A stretch of DNA of 30,117 nucleotides from JBFKQC01 sp041627895 (GCA_041627895.1 JBFKQC010000048.1:1-30117), one strand, 5' to 3'; shown: positions 1 through 7,714, counted from the stretch's first letter. The notes: a model not told the origin generated them from the sequence alone. Made by a program: numbers and translations.

Positions 1-131
1 AGCATCAGCAGCGGATGCGCGGCGGCGAAGCCTTCGGCGTCGAAGAGCGGGCCGGTCTCGCGGCTGCGGCGGAGGTCCTGTTCGAGGCCGTCGAGGCGGG
101 CGCGGTGGGCGATCTGGTCGGGATGGGTCAT
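1..131 (-). CDS. Unidentified protein, N-terminal 43 residues (cut by window edge)
   Basis: A leftward reading frame starts with ATG at 131 and stays open to the window edge, giving 43 residues that begin MTHPDQIAHRARLDGL and are rich in Arg, Ala and Asp. A good ribosome site (GAGGA, 7 bases before the ATG) supports the start. The gene is transcribed away from the SARP-type regulator, with about 100 bp between them, so the two may share a control region. I do not recognise the family from so little sequence. No signal peptide or membrane segment is seen in the visible part. Confidence 0.55.
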   Translation of the reverse strand, partial: MTHPDQIAHRARLDGLEQDLRRSRETGPLFDAEGFAAAHPLLM

Positions 132-230
132 CGGGATATCCTCGGCTGGGTGGTGATGCGGGTTTCGTGTCGCGATAGGGTCAGGCTAGGCTGGCGGCGC
201 GAAGGCTTCGTGCGTCGGGGTGTGAAAGGA

Positions 231-2195
231 ATGTCAAAAGCGGATTCACGGCAGGTGTCGCTGCGCCTTCTGGGGCCGCTCGCGGTGTCGGTGGACGGTG
301 CTGCGCGGCCGCTGCCGGGGCGCAAGGCGCAGGCGGTGCTGGTCTATCTGGCGCGCCGCCCGGGCGAGGAGGTCGCGCGCGAGACGCTTTGCGGGCTGCT
401 TTGGGGCGACAGCGACGAGGCGCAGGCGCGTGCCAGCCTGCGCCAGGCGCTGGTCGGGCTGCGCAAGTGCCTGGGCGCGGCGGCGGGCGCGGCGCTGGAG
501 GCTGGCGCCGGGGCGGTGCGGCTGGCGGGCGCGTCGGTCGACTGCGCCGCCTTCGAGGCCGCGGGCCGGGCCGGCGACCGGGCCGGGCTGGATGCGGCGG
601 AGGCGCTTTGCCGCGGCGATCTGTGGGAAGGTGCGGGGCCGGTCGCGCCGGAATTCGACCGCTGGCTCGAGGCCGAGCGCGCGGCGCTGCGCGCGCTGCT
701 GGCGGCGGCGCTGACCCGGCGGATGCGGCTGGAACAGGCCGACGGCGCGCAGGAGGCGCTGATCGCCACGGCGACCCGGCTGCTGGCGCTCGACCCGCTG
801 CAGGAGAACGTGCACCGCCGGCTGATGCAGGCCTATGCGGCGCAGGGACGCCACGACGCGGCGCTTAGGCAGTTCGAGCTGCTCAGGCAGGTGCTTGCCG
901 ACGACCTGGGCGTCGAACCCGAGCCGGTGACGGTCGACCTGATGCGCGAAATCCGGCGTGCGCGCCAGGCCGGGGCGCAGGCGATGCCGGCGGCCGAGCC
1001 CGAGCCGTCCCCGCGCCCGGTCAGCGTGCCGCGGCGCCCGTCGGTGGCGGTGCTGCCCTTCGAGGTGCTCAGCGACGACCGCGAGGCGTCGTATTTCGGC
1101 GAGGGCGTGGCCGAGGACATCACCATCGAATTGTCGCGCGGCGGCGAGACGATGGTGGTGGCGCCGCGCTCGGCAAGACGGGCGGCGGGCGAGGGGGTGC
1201 CGCTGGCCGAGATCGGCCGCCGCCTGGGCGTGCGGTTCTGCCTGACCGGCACAGTGCGCGCGGCGGGCGACCGGGTGCGGGTCGCGGCGCACCTGATCCG
1301 CGCCGCGGACGAGGCCGAGCTTTGGGCCGAGCGCTACGACCGGGACCTGAGCGACATTTTCGCGATCCAGACCGATATCGCGCGCACGGTCTCGGGCACC
1401 GTGGTCGGGCGGATCCATTCCGCCGACGCGCCGGGCAGCGGCGCCGCGGCGCCGGGCGGCCTGGCGGCCTATGACCTGGTGCTGCGCGGGATCAGCCGGA
1501 TGCACAGCTACACCGAAGCCGGGTTCGCCGAGGCCGAGGAGAGTTTCGCGCAGGCGGTCAGGGCCGAGCCGGACTATGGGCGGCCGCACGGGCTGTTGGC
1601 GCTGACGCGGCTCTATCTGCGCTGGTATTACCGGATGGACAGCGACGTCGAGGACATCCTGCCCCTGGCGCAGCGCGCGGTGGCGCTGGACGGCGGCGAT
1701 GCCAAGAGCCAGTGCGCGCTGGGCATGGTGCAGCTTTTGCGCCGGCGCCACGCGCGCGCCGGCAATGCGTTCGAGACGGCGGTGCGGCTCAATCGCAACG
1801 ACGACCTGATCCTGACCGAATATGCACGCTACCTGATGTATTGCGACCGCGGCGAGGAGGGCATCCGCCGGGTGCGCGAGGCGATGCGGCTGAACCCCTA
1901 TCACCCGAACTGGTACTGGAACATCTACGGCCGCTGCCTGCATGTGCTGGGCCGCTACGACGAGGCGATCGCCGCCTTCGAGCATGTCGAGCCGCGCGGG
2001 TTCTGGGTCGACGCCTACATGGCGGCCTGCCATGCGATGCAGGGCCGCGGCGACGAGGCGGCGCGGCTTTGCGGGCTGGTGATGAAGGCCAGGCCGGATT
2101 TCACGCTGGAACGCTTCGGCGCGATCTTTCCGCACGAAAACCCCGCGACGCGCGCCGCGTTCTACGAGACGCTGCGCGCCGCCGGCCTGCCCTGA
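231..2195 (+). CDS. SARP/BTAD-type transcriptional regulator with TolB-like and TPR domains
   Basis: A protein of about 654 residues, probably cytoplasmic. Residues about 10-80 resemble an OmpR/SARP winged helix (LRLLGPLAVSVDG near the start). Residues about 95-245 form a bacterial transcriptional activation domain, ending in the typical LGVEPEP. Residues 270-395 match the TolB-N/CadC-like segment often found after such regulators (SVAVLPFEVL, YFGEGVAEDI, LTGTV). The remainder is helical TPR-like repeats. Regulators of this build activate nearby genes in response to unknown signals; no target is visible here. The frame is open upstream to position 15, but that part overlaps the divergent gene. 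I chose ATG 231; the AAGGA just before it is unusually close, so GTG 222 is an alternative start. Family confident, role unknown. Confidence 0.85.
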   Translation: MSKADSRQVSLRLLGPLAVSVDGAARPLPGRKAQAVLVYLARRPGEEVARETLCGLLWGDSDEAQARASLRQALVGLRKCLGAAAGAALEAGAGAVRLAGASVDCAAFEAAGRAGDRAGLDAAEALCRGDLWEGAGPVAPEFDRWLEAERAALRALLAAALTRRMRLEQADGAQEALIATATRLLALDPLQENVHRRLMQAYAAQGRHDAALRQFELLRQVLADDLGVEPEPVTVDLMREIRRARQAGAQAMPAAEPEPSPRPVSVPRRPSVAVLPFEVLSDDREASYFGEGVAEDITIELSRGGETMVVAPRSARRAAGEGVPLAEIGRRLGVRFCLTGTVRAAGDRVRVAAHLIRAADEAELWAERYDRDLSDIFAIQTDIARTVSGTVVGRIHSADAPGSGAAAPGGLAAYDLVLRGISRMHSYTEAGFAEAEESFAQAVRAEPDYGRPHGLLALTRLYLRWYYRMDSDVEDILPLAQRAVALDGGDAKSQCALGMVQLLRRRHARAGNAFETAVRLNRNDDLILTEYARYLMYCDRGEEGIRRVREAMRLNPYHPNWYWNIYGRCLHVLGRYDEAIAAFEHVEPRGFWVDAYMAACHAMQGRGDEAARLCGLVMKARPDFTLERFGAIFPHENPATRAAFYETLRAAGLP

Positions 2196-2203
2196 GGCGG
2201 AAC

Positions 2204-2218
2204 CGGGCAATTCGCCCG
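2204..2218 (+). terminator. Short hairpin after the SARP regulator
   Basis: CGGGC and GCCCG pair around a five-base AATTC loop, 8 bases after the regulator stop codon. No T tract follows, so it could be a weak or factor-assisted terminator. Confidence 0.3.
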
Positions 2219-2303
2219 CCCGCCCTTGCGGGTCAGAAGGGGCGACACTAAGACTCTGTCAACCATCCCGGGATATTCCGGTGACATCCAGCGAGGCAGA
2301 CGC

Positions 2304-2942
2304 ATGCAAGACCCGTTCGACCAGTACCGCCACTACATGCAGAACCTCGTGCCGATGGTGGTCGAGCAGACCAGCCGGGGCGAGCGCGCTTACGACATTT
2401 TCTCGCGCCTCCTGAAGGAGCGGATCATCTTCGTGAACGGGCCGATCCACGACGGCATGGCGAGCCTCGTGGTGGCGCAGCTTCTGTTCCTTGAATCCGA
2501 GAACCCGAAAAAGGAAATCTCGATGTACATCAACAGCCCCGGCGGCGTGGTGACATCGGGGCTGTCGATCTACGACACCATGCAGTACGTGCGGCCCAAG
2601 GTCTCGACCCTGATCGTCGGACAGGCGGCCTCGATGGGTTCGCTTCTGGCCTGCGCCGGCGAGACCGGCATGCGTTATGCGCTGCCGAACAGCCGGATCA
2701 TGGTGCACCAGCCCTCGGGCGGCTACCAGGGCCAGGCCACCGACATCGCGATTCACGCCGAGGAGACGCTGAAGCTGAAGCAGCGGCTGAACGAGATCTA
2801 CGCGAAACATTCCGGCCAATCCGTCAAGGCTGTTGAAAAGGCGCTGGAGCGCGACAAGTTCATGTCGCCGCAGGAGGCGCTGGAATGGGGCCATATCGAC
2901 GAGATTGTCGAAAACCGGGCAAAGGACGACACATCCAAGTGA
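2304..2942 (+). CDS. clpP: ATP-dependent Clp protease proteolytic subunit ClpP
   Basis: A 212-residue serine peptidase that forms the double-ring chamber of the Clp protease and degrades proteins fed to it by ClpX or ClpA in the cytoplasm. The triad is visible: Ser110 in GQAASMGSLL, His135 in MVHQPSGG and Asp184 in ERDKF. The substrate-binding strand INSPGG lies at 76-81. Length is normal for the family. The open frame extends 26 codons upstream, but ATG 2304 has GAGG 7 bases ahead and gives the usual N-terminus before VPMVVEQTSRGERAYDI. clpX follows after 142 bp, the common clpP-clpX order. I could not see a convincing heat-shock promoter upstream. Confidence 0.97.
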   Translation: MQDPFDQYRHYMQNLVPMVVEQTSRGERAYDIFSRLLKERIIFVNGPIHDGMASLVVAQLLFLESENPKKEISMYINSPGGVVTSGLSIYDTMQYVRPKVSTLIVGQAASMGSLLACAGETGMRYALPNSRIMVHQPSGGYQGQATDIAIHAEETLKLKQRLNEIYAKHSGQSVKAVEKALERDKFMSPQEALEWGHIDEIVENRAKDDTSK

Positions 2943-2963
2943 GGCGGGACGCACCGGCCCGCC
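2943..2963 (+). terminator. Hairpin just after clpP
   Basis: GGCGGG (2943-2948) pairs with CCCGCC (2958-2963) around a nine-base loop, starting at the base after the clpP stop. It is followed by a moderately T-rich stretch. It may attenuate read-through into clpX or protect the clpP message. Confidence 0.35.
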
Positions 2964-2980
2964 GATCGGTCATTTTGGCG

Positions 2981-3009
2981 TTGTGCCGGATATGGCTCTG
3001 GCCTAGGCT
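2981..3009 (+). promoter_or_regulatory. Predicted housekeeping promoter for clpX
   Basis: TTGTGC (2981-2986) and TAGGCT (3004-3009) are separated by exactly 17 bases, in the clpP-clpX gap and about 75 bases before the clpX start. The same TTG-N17-TAGnCT pattern recurs before other genes in this window. This suggests that clpX can be transcribed independently of clpP. Confidence 0.45.
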
Positions 3010-3084
3010 TAAGCCGATGGCAGGGAAATCGGGCAATAAGGGCGCAAGGCTCCCGTTCGGGCGGCTGGCCCAAGAGGTTCTGTG

Positions 3085-4350
3085 ATGGCGACAAATTCCG
3101 GCGGCGACAGCAAGAACACGCTCTACTGCTCCTTCTGCGGAAAGAGCCAGCACGAGGTGCGCAAACTGATCGCGGGGCCGACGGTGTTCATCTGCGACGA
3201 ATGCGTCGAGCTGTGCATGGACATCATCCGGGAAGAGACCAAATCGTCGGGGCTGAAATCGGCCGACGGCGTGCCGACGCCCAAGGAAATCTGCGAGGTC
3301 CTCGACGACTACGTGATCGGGCAGAACCACGCCAAGCGGGTGCTGTCGGTCGCGGTGCACAACCATTACAAGCGGCTCAATCACGCCGGCAAGGCCGGCG
3401 ACATCGAGCTGGCGAAATCGAACATCCTGCTGATCGGCCCGACGGGCTGTGGCAAGACGCTCTTGGCGCAGACGCTGGCGCGCATTCTCGACGTGCCCTT
3501 CACGATGGCGGATGCCACCACGCTGACCGAGGCCGGGTACGTGGGCGAGGACGTCGAGAACATCATCCTGAAGCTCTTGCAGGCCAGCGAGTACAACGTC
3601 GAGCGTGCGCAGCGCGGTATCGTCTATATCGACGAGGTCGACAAGATCACGCGGAAGTCCGACAACCCCTCGATCACCCGCGACGTCAGCGGCGAGGGTG
3701 TGCAGCAGGCGCTGTTGAAGATCATGGAAGGCACGGTGGCGAGCGTTCCGCCGCAGGGCGGGCGCAAGCATCCGCAGCAGGAATTCCTGCAGGTGGACAC
3801 CACGAACATCCTGTTCATCTGCGGCGGCGCCTTCGCCGGGCTGGAGAAGATCATCAGCCAGCGCGGGCGCGGCTCTGCCATGGGCTTCGGCGCCGACGTG
3901 AAGGACGAGGAAAGCCGCACTGTGGGCGAGATGTTCACCGAACTGGAGCCGGAAGACCTGTTGAAATTCGGGCTGATCCCGGAATTCGTCGGCCGCCTGC
4001 CGGTGATCGCGACGCTGCAGGACCTGGACGAAGAGGCGCTGGTGACGATCCTGACCGAGCCGAAGAACGCGCTGGTCAAGCAGTATCAGCGGCTGTTCGA
4101 GCTGGAAGACACCCGGCTGAGCTTTACCGACGATGCGCTGAAGGCGATCGCCAAGCGCGCCATCGAGCGCAAGACCGGCGCGCGCGGGCTGCGCTCGATC
4201 ATGGAAGACATCCTGCTGGACACGATGTTCGATCTGCCGGGCATGGACGGTGTCGACGAGGTGGTGGTGAACGAAGAGGCCGTGACCTCGGACGCCGCGC
4301 CGCTGATGATCTACGCCGAGCACAAGAAGGAAGGCGCCAGCGCCGGCTGA
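3085..4350 (+). CDS. clpX: ATP-dependent Clp protease ATP-binding subunit ClpX
   Basis: A 421-residue AAA+ unfoldase that recognises tagged proteins, unfolds them and threads them into ClpP. The N-terminal zinc-binding domain has Cys15, Cys18, Cys37 and Cys40. Then come Walker A GPTGCGKT (118-125), the pore loop GYVGED (151-156), Walker B IVYIDEVDK (179-187), the RKH loop (227-229) and a GARGLRS sensor-2 motif near the C-terminus. All are intact and length is typical. ATG 3085 has AGAGG 7 bases ahead; a GTG one codon upstream is in frame but less likely. It lies downstream of clpP, and the pair is expected to work as one protease. Confidence 0.98.
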   Translation: MATNSGGDSKNTLYCSFCGKSQHEVRKLIAGPTVFICDECVELCMDIIREETKSSGLKSADGVPTPKEICEVLDDYVIGQNHAKRVLSVAVHNHYKRLNHAGKAGDIELAKSNILLIGPTGCGKTLLAQTLARILDVPFTMADATTLTEAGYVGEDVENIILKLLQASEYNVERAQRGIVYIDEVDKITRKSDNPSITRDVSGEGVQQALLKIMEGTVASVPPQGGRKHPQQEFLQVDTTNILFICGGAFAGLEKIISQRGRGSAMGFGADVKDEESRTVGEMFTELEPEDLLKFGLIPEFVGRLPVIATLQDLDEEALVTILTEPKNALVKQYQRLFELEDTRLSFTDDALKAIAKRAIERKTGARGLRSIMEDILLDTMFDLPGMDGVDEVVVNEEAVTSDAAPLMIYAEHKKEGASAG

Positions 4351-4405
4351 TGCCCGGCGTCGGGCCGGCGCCTGACCTGCGGTCGGGTCTCGCCAAGGTC
4401 GACGG

Positions 4406-5131
4406 ATGATCGGCCGCCTCGCCAGCATTCCGCTTTTTCCCGTTCTCGCGGTTCAGGCCGCCTGGGTCGTGGCACGCGCCGAGCGCCTGCCCGAGGCGGA
4501 CGGCCCGCGCGGCGGCGTTGCCGGGCAGGGGCGCGAGTTGCGGCTGCTGATCCTGGGCGACAGTTCGGCGGCGGGGGTGGGTGTCGCGACCCAGGACGAG
4601 GCGCTGGCCGGGCGGCTGGTGGCGGCGCTTTCGGGCCGCTTCCGTGTCGCCTGGCGGGTCGAGGCCGCCAGCGGCGCGACGGTCCGCGACGCGCTGGCGC
4701 GTCTCGAGGTCCTTGCGGGGCAGCGTTTCGACGTCGCGGTGATCGCGCTTGGGGTCAACGACACCAAGAACGGGGTGCGGCGGCGCCAGTGGGTCGCGCG
4801 CTATGCCGCGCTGATCGAGCGGCTTCAGGCCCGGCACGGCGCGGCGCTGGTCTGCGCGTCGGGCCTGCCGCCGATGCACCGGATGCCGATCCTGCCCGAG
4901 CCGCTGCGCGCCGTGCTCGGCGCCCGGGCGCGCGACTTCGACCTGCTGCTGCAACAGCTGGCGGCGCGGTCGGGCGCGGTGCACGTTCCGCTGGAATTCG
5001 ATCTGGACGAGCGCCACGTGGCCAGCGACGGCTTTCATCCGGGGCCGGAGATCTACGCCCATTGGGCGCGGGCGCTGGCCGCGGTCATCCGGGAACAGCA
5101 CGGCGGGCGCATCGGCTTGCAGGCGAAGTGA
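4406..5131 (+). CDS. SGNH/GDSL-type hydrolase (esterase/lipase family)
   Basis: A 241-residue SGNH-fold hydrolase. The nucleophile motif is LLILGDSSAAG with Ser53, block III is GVND (116-119), and the acid/base pair is Asp208 and His211 in SDGFHPG. Such enzymes cleave ester, thioester or acyl groups; the substrate cannot be read here. The N-terminus (IPLFPVLAVQAAWVVA) is hydrophobic and could be a membrane anchor or uncleaved signal, so an envelope location is possible. The gene starts 55 bp after clpX in the same direction, with a weak AAGG ribosome site. It converges on the small gene at 5240-5539. Confidence 0.85.
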   Translation: MIGRLASIPLFPVLAVQAAWVVARAERLPEADGPRGGVAGQGRELRLLILGDSSAAGVGVATQDEALAGRLVAALSGRFRVAWRVEAASGATVRDALARLEVLAGQRFDVAVIALGVNDTKNGVRRRQWVARYAALIERLQARHGAALVCASGLPPMHRMPILPEPLRAVLGARARDFDLLLQQLAARSGAVHVPLEFDLDERHVASDGFHPGPEIYAHWARALAAVIREQHGGRIGLQAK

Positions 5132-5178
5132 AGACCCGACGAGGCAAGCAGGCCAAATGGCTGTTGTTCGTCGGTAGA

Positions 5179-5195
5179 TTTCGGGGTCTCCGAAA
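5179..5195. terminator. Hairpin between convergent genes
   Basis: TTTCGG and CCGAAA pair around a five-base loop, in the 108-bp gap between the 3' ends of the SGNH hydrolase and the small minus-strand gene. The T-rich and A-rich arms could help termination in either direction. Confidence 0.35.
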
Positions 5196-5239
5196 GGCGC
5201 GATGCCTGCCTCGCGCCGCTGCCGTTGCGCGCGCGGCCG

Positions 5240-5539
5240 CTACCCGATCCGCATCCCGTCCATCCGGGGCACGTCGTTGTGCCGCGGCAGCGAAGCCGAG
5301 CCGTGGCGCTGGGTGACGACGCCGGCGAAAGGCGCGGCGAACTGGTGCACGACCGGCACCGGTGCTGCCGCCCCGGCCCGATCTGCGCCTGCCGGCGCCG
5401 GATACCGGGTAATGAGGCGGCCATCGGCATGGGCGATCCCGTGGACCGGCCGGTCCTTTGCCGCCGGGTCGGCATAGTCGATGCCAAGCACGGCCATGCC
5501 GGGGACGAGAACCGATCCGATCAACCTTGTTGCACGCAT
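5240..5539 (-). CDS. Small membrane or secreted protein of unknown function (99 residues)
   Basis: Unrecognised, but probably a real gene. ATG 5539 has a strong GGAGG ribosome site 5 bases ahead, and the frame fills a space that would otherwise be empty. The N-terminus MRATRLIGSVLVPGMAVLG is a basic then hydrophobic stretch, like a signal peptide or single membrane anchor with no lipobox Cys. The rest is polar and rich in Ala, Pro, His and Arg, with two halves (GIAHADGRLITRYP and the VVHQFAAPFAGVV region) resembling no family I know. It is divergent from the NDUFA12-mlaD-DUF2155 operon across a palindrome-rich 177-bp gap. A longer upstream frame exists but is antisense to those genes. Confidence 0.6.
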   Translation of the reverse strand: MRATRLIGSVLVPGMAVLGIDYADPAAKDRPVHGIAHADGRLITRYPAPAGADRAGAAAPVPVVHQFAAPFAGVVTQRHGSASLPRHNDVPRMDGMRIG

Positions 5540-5560
5540 TCCTGCCTCCGATGCCCATTC

Positions 5561-5597
5561 GCGAATTCGCCCGAGGGTTCGCGTCGCCAATTGGCGA
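5561..5597. promoter_or_regulatory. Two AATT-centred palindromes in a divergent promoter region
   Basis: GCGAATTCGC (5561-5570) and TCGCCAATTGGCGA (5584-5597) are perfect palindromes, both centred on AATT, with centres 25 bp apart. They lie between the divergent starts at 5539 and 5717. This spacing, about two and a half helical turns, is compatible with a pair of operator sites for a dimeric regulator, but no regulator gene is adjacent. Confidence 0.35.
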
Positions 5598-5716
5598 AAC
5601 ATCGGCACGGCAGGGACCACGTCGCGAAATCGCGCCCGCTGGCCGGGCGCGCCCGGTAGCCACTGGACCTCTCGGGCCACTTGGGCCATACCGGGGCCGA
5701 CGAGTTGGAGGCGCCG

Positions 5717-6100
5717 ATGGGCATTCTCAAGACCCTTCTCAGGGCGGTCACCTGGTGGGACGGCCAGACGCTGAACACCCAGATCTGGACCTGGCGCAAG
5801 GGCCGGAAAGTGGGCGAGGACGAGGCGGGCAACGTCTTTTACCAGACCCGGGACGGCAAGCGGCGCTGGGTGATCTACAACGGCGAGGCCGAGGCCAGCC
5901 GGGTGAGCCCCGACTGGCACGGCTGGCTGCACCACACGTTTGCCGAACCGCCCAGCAAGGCCCCGCTGGGGCACAAGAGCTGGGAGAAGCCGCACCAGGA
6001 GAACCTGACAGGCACCGCGCTGGCCTATGCGCCGCCGGGCTCGATCCGCAAGGGCGAGCCGGCGCGGCGCAGCGACTACGAGGCCTGGGCGCCGGAATAG
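5717..6100 (+). CDS. NADH:ubiquinone oxidoreductase accessory subunit, NDUFA12 family
   Basis: A 127-residue protein matching the NDUFA12 (B17.2) supernumerary subunit of complex I, which alphaproteobacteria share with mitochondria. Seen: the VTWWDGQTLNTQIWTWRKG start, a core with VGEDEAGNVFYQ and RRWVIYNGEAEASRVSPDWHGWLH split over 35-75, then HHTF and the Pro-rich C-terminus with KPHQENLTGTALAY. It should sit on the cytoplasmic side of the inner-membrane complex. ATG 5717 has GGAGG five bases ahead; twelve upstream in-frame codons are not needed. First gene of a tight operon with mlaD, only 3 bases downstream. The main nuo genes are not in this window. Confidence 0.93.
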   Translation: MGILKTLLRAVTWWDGQTLNTQIWTWRKGRKVGEDEAGNVFYQTRDGKRRWVIYNGEAEASRVSPDWHGWLHHTFAEPPSKAPLGHKSWEKPHQENLTGTALAYAPPGSIRKGEPARRSDYEAWAPE

Positions 6101-6103
6101 GCC

Positions 6104-6559
6104 ATGGCGAACCAGACGACAGAAGTCCTGGTCGGCGGCGCGGTCCTGGCGGTGGCGGCGGGCTTTTTCGCCTATGCCGCGCAGATCACCGGCGCCGGCC
6201 CGGTGCGGAACTCGGCCGGCTATACCGCGTCCTTCACCTCGGTCGAGGGGATCGGCGTCGGAACGGACGTGCGCCTGGGCGGGGTCAAGGTGGGCACGGT
6301 CACTTCGCTTGCGCTGAACCCGGTGACCTTCCGCGCGGATACCGGGTTCACCGTCGACGACACGATCCGGCTGCCGGAGGACACGGCGGTGATCATCTCG
6401 TCCGAGGGGCTGCTGGGCGGCAGCTTCGTCGAGCTGGTGCCGGGCGGGTCGCCGTTCAACCTGGAACCCGGGGCCGAGATCGAGGACACGCAAAGCGCGG
6501 TCAGCCTGGTCACGCTGCTGCTGCGCTTTGTCACCGGCGACGAGGACGCGGGCGAATGA
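6104..6559 (+). CDS. mlaD: Outer membrane lipid asymmetry protein MlaD (MCE family)
   Basis: A 151-residue MCE-domain protein. Residues about 8-28 form one membrane anchor (VLVGGAVLAVAAGFFAYAAQ). Residues about 38-120 form the MCE barrel, with FTSVEGIGVGTDVRLGGVKVG split across its first strands and EGLLGGSFVEL later. MlaD sits in the inner membrane, facing the periplasm, as the lipid-binding ring of the MlaFEDB transporter that moves phospholipids between membranes. The other Mla genes are absent here, which is usual for this alphaproteobacterial arrangement. It follows the NDUFA12 gene by 3 bases and overlaps the DUF2155 gene (ATGA). Confidence 0.92.
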   Translation: MANQTTEVLVGGAVLAVAAGFFAYAAQITGAGPVRNSAGYTASFTSVEGIGVGTDVRLGGVKVGTVTSLALNPVTFRADTGFTVDDTIRLPEDTAVIISSEGLLGGSFVELVPGGSPFNLEPGAEIEDTQSAVSLVTLLLRFVTGDEDAGE

Positions 6560-7041
6560 TGCGAGCGATCGGGGCTCGGCTGGCGGCGCTGGCCGCGGCC
6601 GTGGCGCTGGCGGGCCCGGCGGCGGCGCAACAGCTCGACCCGGAGAACTCCGACGGCGATCACGGCGGCTTTTCGCTGACGCCAGAGCTCGACCTCGAAG
6701 GCGTGGACGAACTGGGCGACGTCCAGGATGTCGAACAGCCGCAGGCTGCCGCCGCCGAGGGCGCGGTGCTGCGCGGGCTGGACCGGCTGTCGGGCGATCT
6801 GAGCGATCTGGAACTGTCGACTGGCGAGACCCGCCGCTTCAAGCGCATTGCCGTCACGCTGGGCGAGTGCCGTTTTCCGGCGGGCAACCCGTCGGGCGAT
6901 GCCTATGCCTATCTGGTGATCCGTGCCGATGGCGAGGAACGGCCGATCTTCGAGGGCTGGATGATCGCGTCCAGCCCGGCGCTGAACGCACTCGACCACC
7001 CGCGCTATGACGTCTGGGTGCTGCGCTGCAGGACCTCCTGA
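6556..7041 (+). CDS. Secreted DUF2155 domain protein
   Basis: A 161-residue protein with a clear signal peptide (hydrophobic LAALAAAVALAGPAAAQQ, likely cleaved after an AAA), then an acidic linker and a C-terminal DUF2155 domain of about 90 residues (LDRLSGDLSDLELSTGETRRF divided over 75-95, ECRFP, FEGWMIASSPALNALDHPRYDVWVL). It is expected in the periplasm. The function of DUF2155 is not known to me; two conserved Cys (ECRFP and LRCRTS) could form a disulfide. Two adjacent ATGs (6556 and 6559) are possible starts; the first gives a 4-base overlap with mlaD. Its 3' end overlaps the end of aat by 37 bases. Confidence 0.88.
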   Translation: MMRAIGARLAALAAAVALAGPAAAQQLDPENSDGDHGGFSLTPELDLEGVDELGDVQDVEQPQAAAAEGAVLRGLDRLSGDLSDLELSTGETRRFKRIAVTLGECRFPAGNPSGDAYAYLVIRADGEERPIFEGWMIASSPALNALDHPRYDVWVLRCRTS

Positions 7042-7649
7042 GGCGAGGGCACCGGCACGTCCGCAAGGAAATTCGCCCGGCCGCGCAGGGCCGCGTCGAG
7101 CCGGGCGTGATAATCGGCCCGGCTAATCTCGATCGCGCCGAGCGAGGCCAGGTGCGGGGTGATGAACTGGGTGTCGAACAGCTGGAACCCGGTCTCGCGC
7201 AGCCGGTCGACCAGGTAGGCCAGCGCGATCTTCGAGGCATCGGTGGTACGCGAGAACATGCTTTCGCCGAAAAATGCCCGCCCCAGCGTCACGCCGTAGA
7301 CGCCGCCGGCCAGGCGCCCGCCCTGCCAGACCTCGAGCGAATGCGCCAGGCCCGCGGCGTGCAGGTCGGCATAGAGGTCGAAGATCGTCCGGTTGATCCA
7401 GGTTTCCGCGCGGTCGGCGCAGGCGGCGACGACGCCGGCGAAATCCCGGTTCACCGAGACCTCGAAATCGGCGCGCCTGATCCGGCGCGCCAGCGAGCGC
7501 GAGATGTGGAAGCCGTCGAGCGGAATGATGCCGCGCCGTTTCGGGTCGACCCAGAACACCGTCGGGTCGTCGCGGCCCTCGGCCATGGGAAACACACCCG
7601 AGGCATAGGCCTGCAGCAGGATTTCCGGGGTGAGCGCGTGGTCTTTCAT
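7005..7649 (-). CDS. aat: Leucyl/phenylalanyl-tRNA--protein transferase
   Basis: A 214-residue transferase that adds Leu or Phe from charged tRNA to proteins with N-terminal Arg or Lys, marking them for ClpS/ClpAP in the N-end rule pathway. Family motifs are present: YASGVFPM near the N-terminus, LHAAGLAHSLEVW, YGVTLGRAFFGESMFSR and the DTQFITPHLASLGA segment. Length suits the short alphaproteobacterial form. ATG 7649 begins MKDHALTPEILLQAY, as usual. It converges on DUF2155 with overlapping 3' ends. In related genomes I recall aat lying directly after accBC; here two plus-strand genes stand between. Confidence 0.95.
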   Translation of the reverse strand: MKDHALTPEILLQAYASGVFPMAEGRDDPTVFWVDPKRRGIIPLDGFHISRSLARRIRRADFEVSVNRDFAGVVAACADRAETWINRTIFDLYADLHAAGLAHSLEVWQGGRLAGGVYGVTLGRAFFGESMFSRTTDASKIALAYLVDRLRETGFQLFDTQFITPHLASLGAIEISRADYHARLDAALRGRANFLADVPVPSPQEVLQRSTQTS

Positions 7650-7653
7650 CGGC

Positions 7654-7682
7654 TTGTCACATGCCTGCCCAAAGGCTAAGCC
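7654..7682 (+). promoter_or_regulatory. Predicted promoter for the methyltransferase gene
   Basis: TTGTCA (7654-7659) and TAAGCC (7677-7682) lie 17 bases apart, in the 65-bp gap between the divergent aat and methyltransferase genes. The -35 is a good match; the -10 is weak. Confidence 0.35.
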
Positions 7683-7714
7683 AAAGGCAAGGTCGGGCAG
7701 ACGGGCGGCATGAT

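Noticed and set aside
246..2210. 654-residue open frame on the minus strand opposite the SARP regulator
   Set aside because: It mirrors a well-supported gene, is rich in Arg, His, Gln and Pro, and shows no domain. Long antisense frames are expected in DNA this GC-rich.
2860..4428. 522-residue minus-strand frame opposite clpX
   Set aside because: Shadow of clpX; no motifs, no ribosome site.
5085..5663. 192-residue minus-strand frame overlapping the SGNH hydrolase end
   Set aside because: Very Arg-rich with no motif; the 99-residue frame at 5240-5539 has the better ribosome site and composition.
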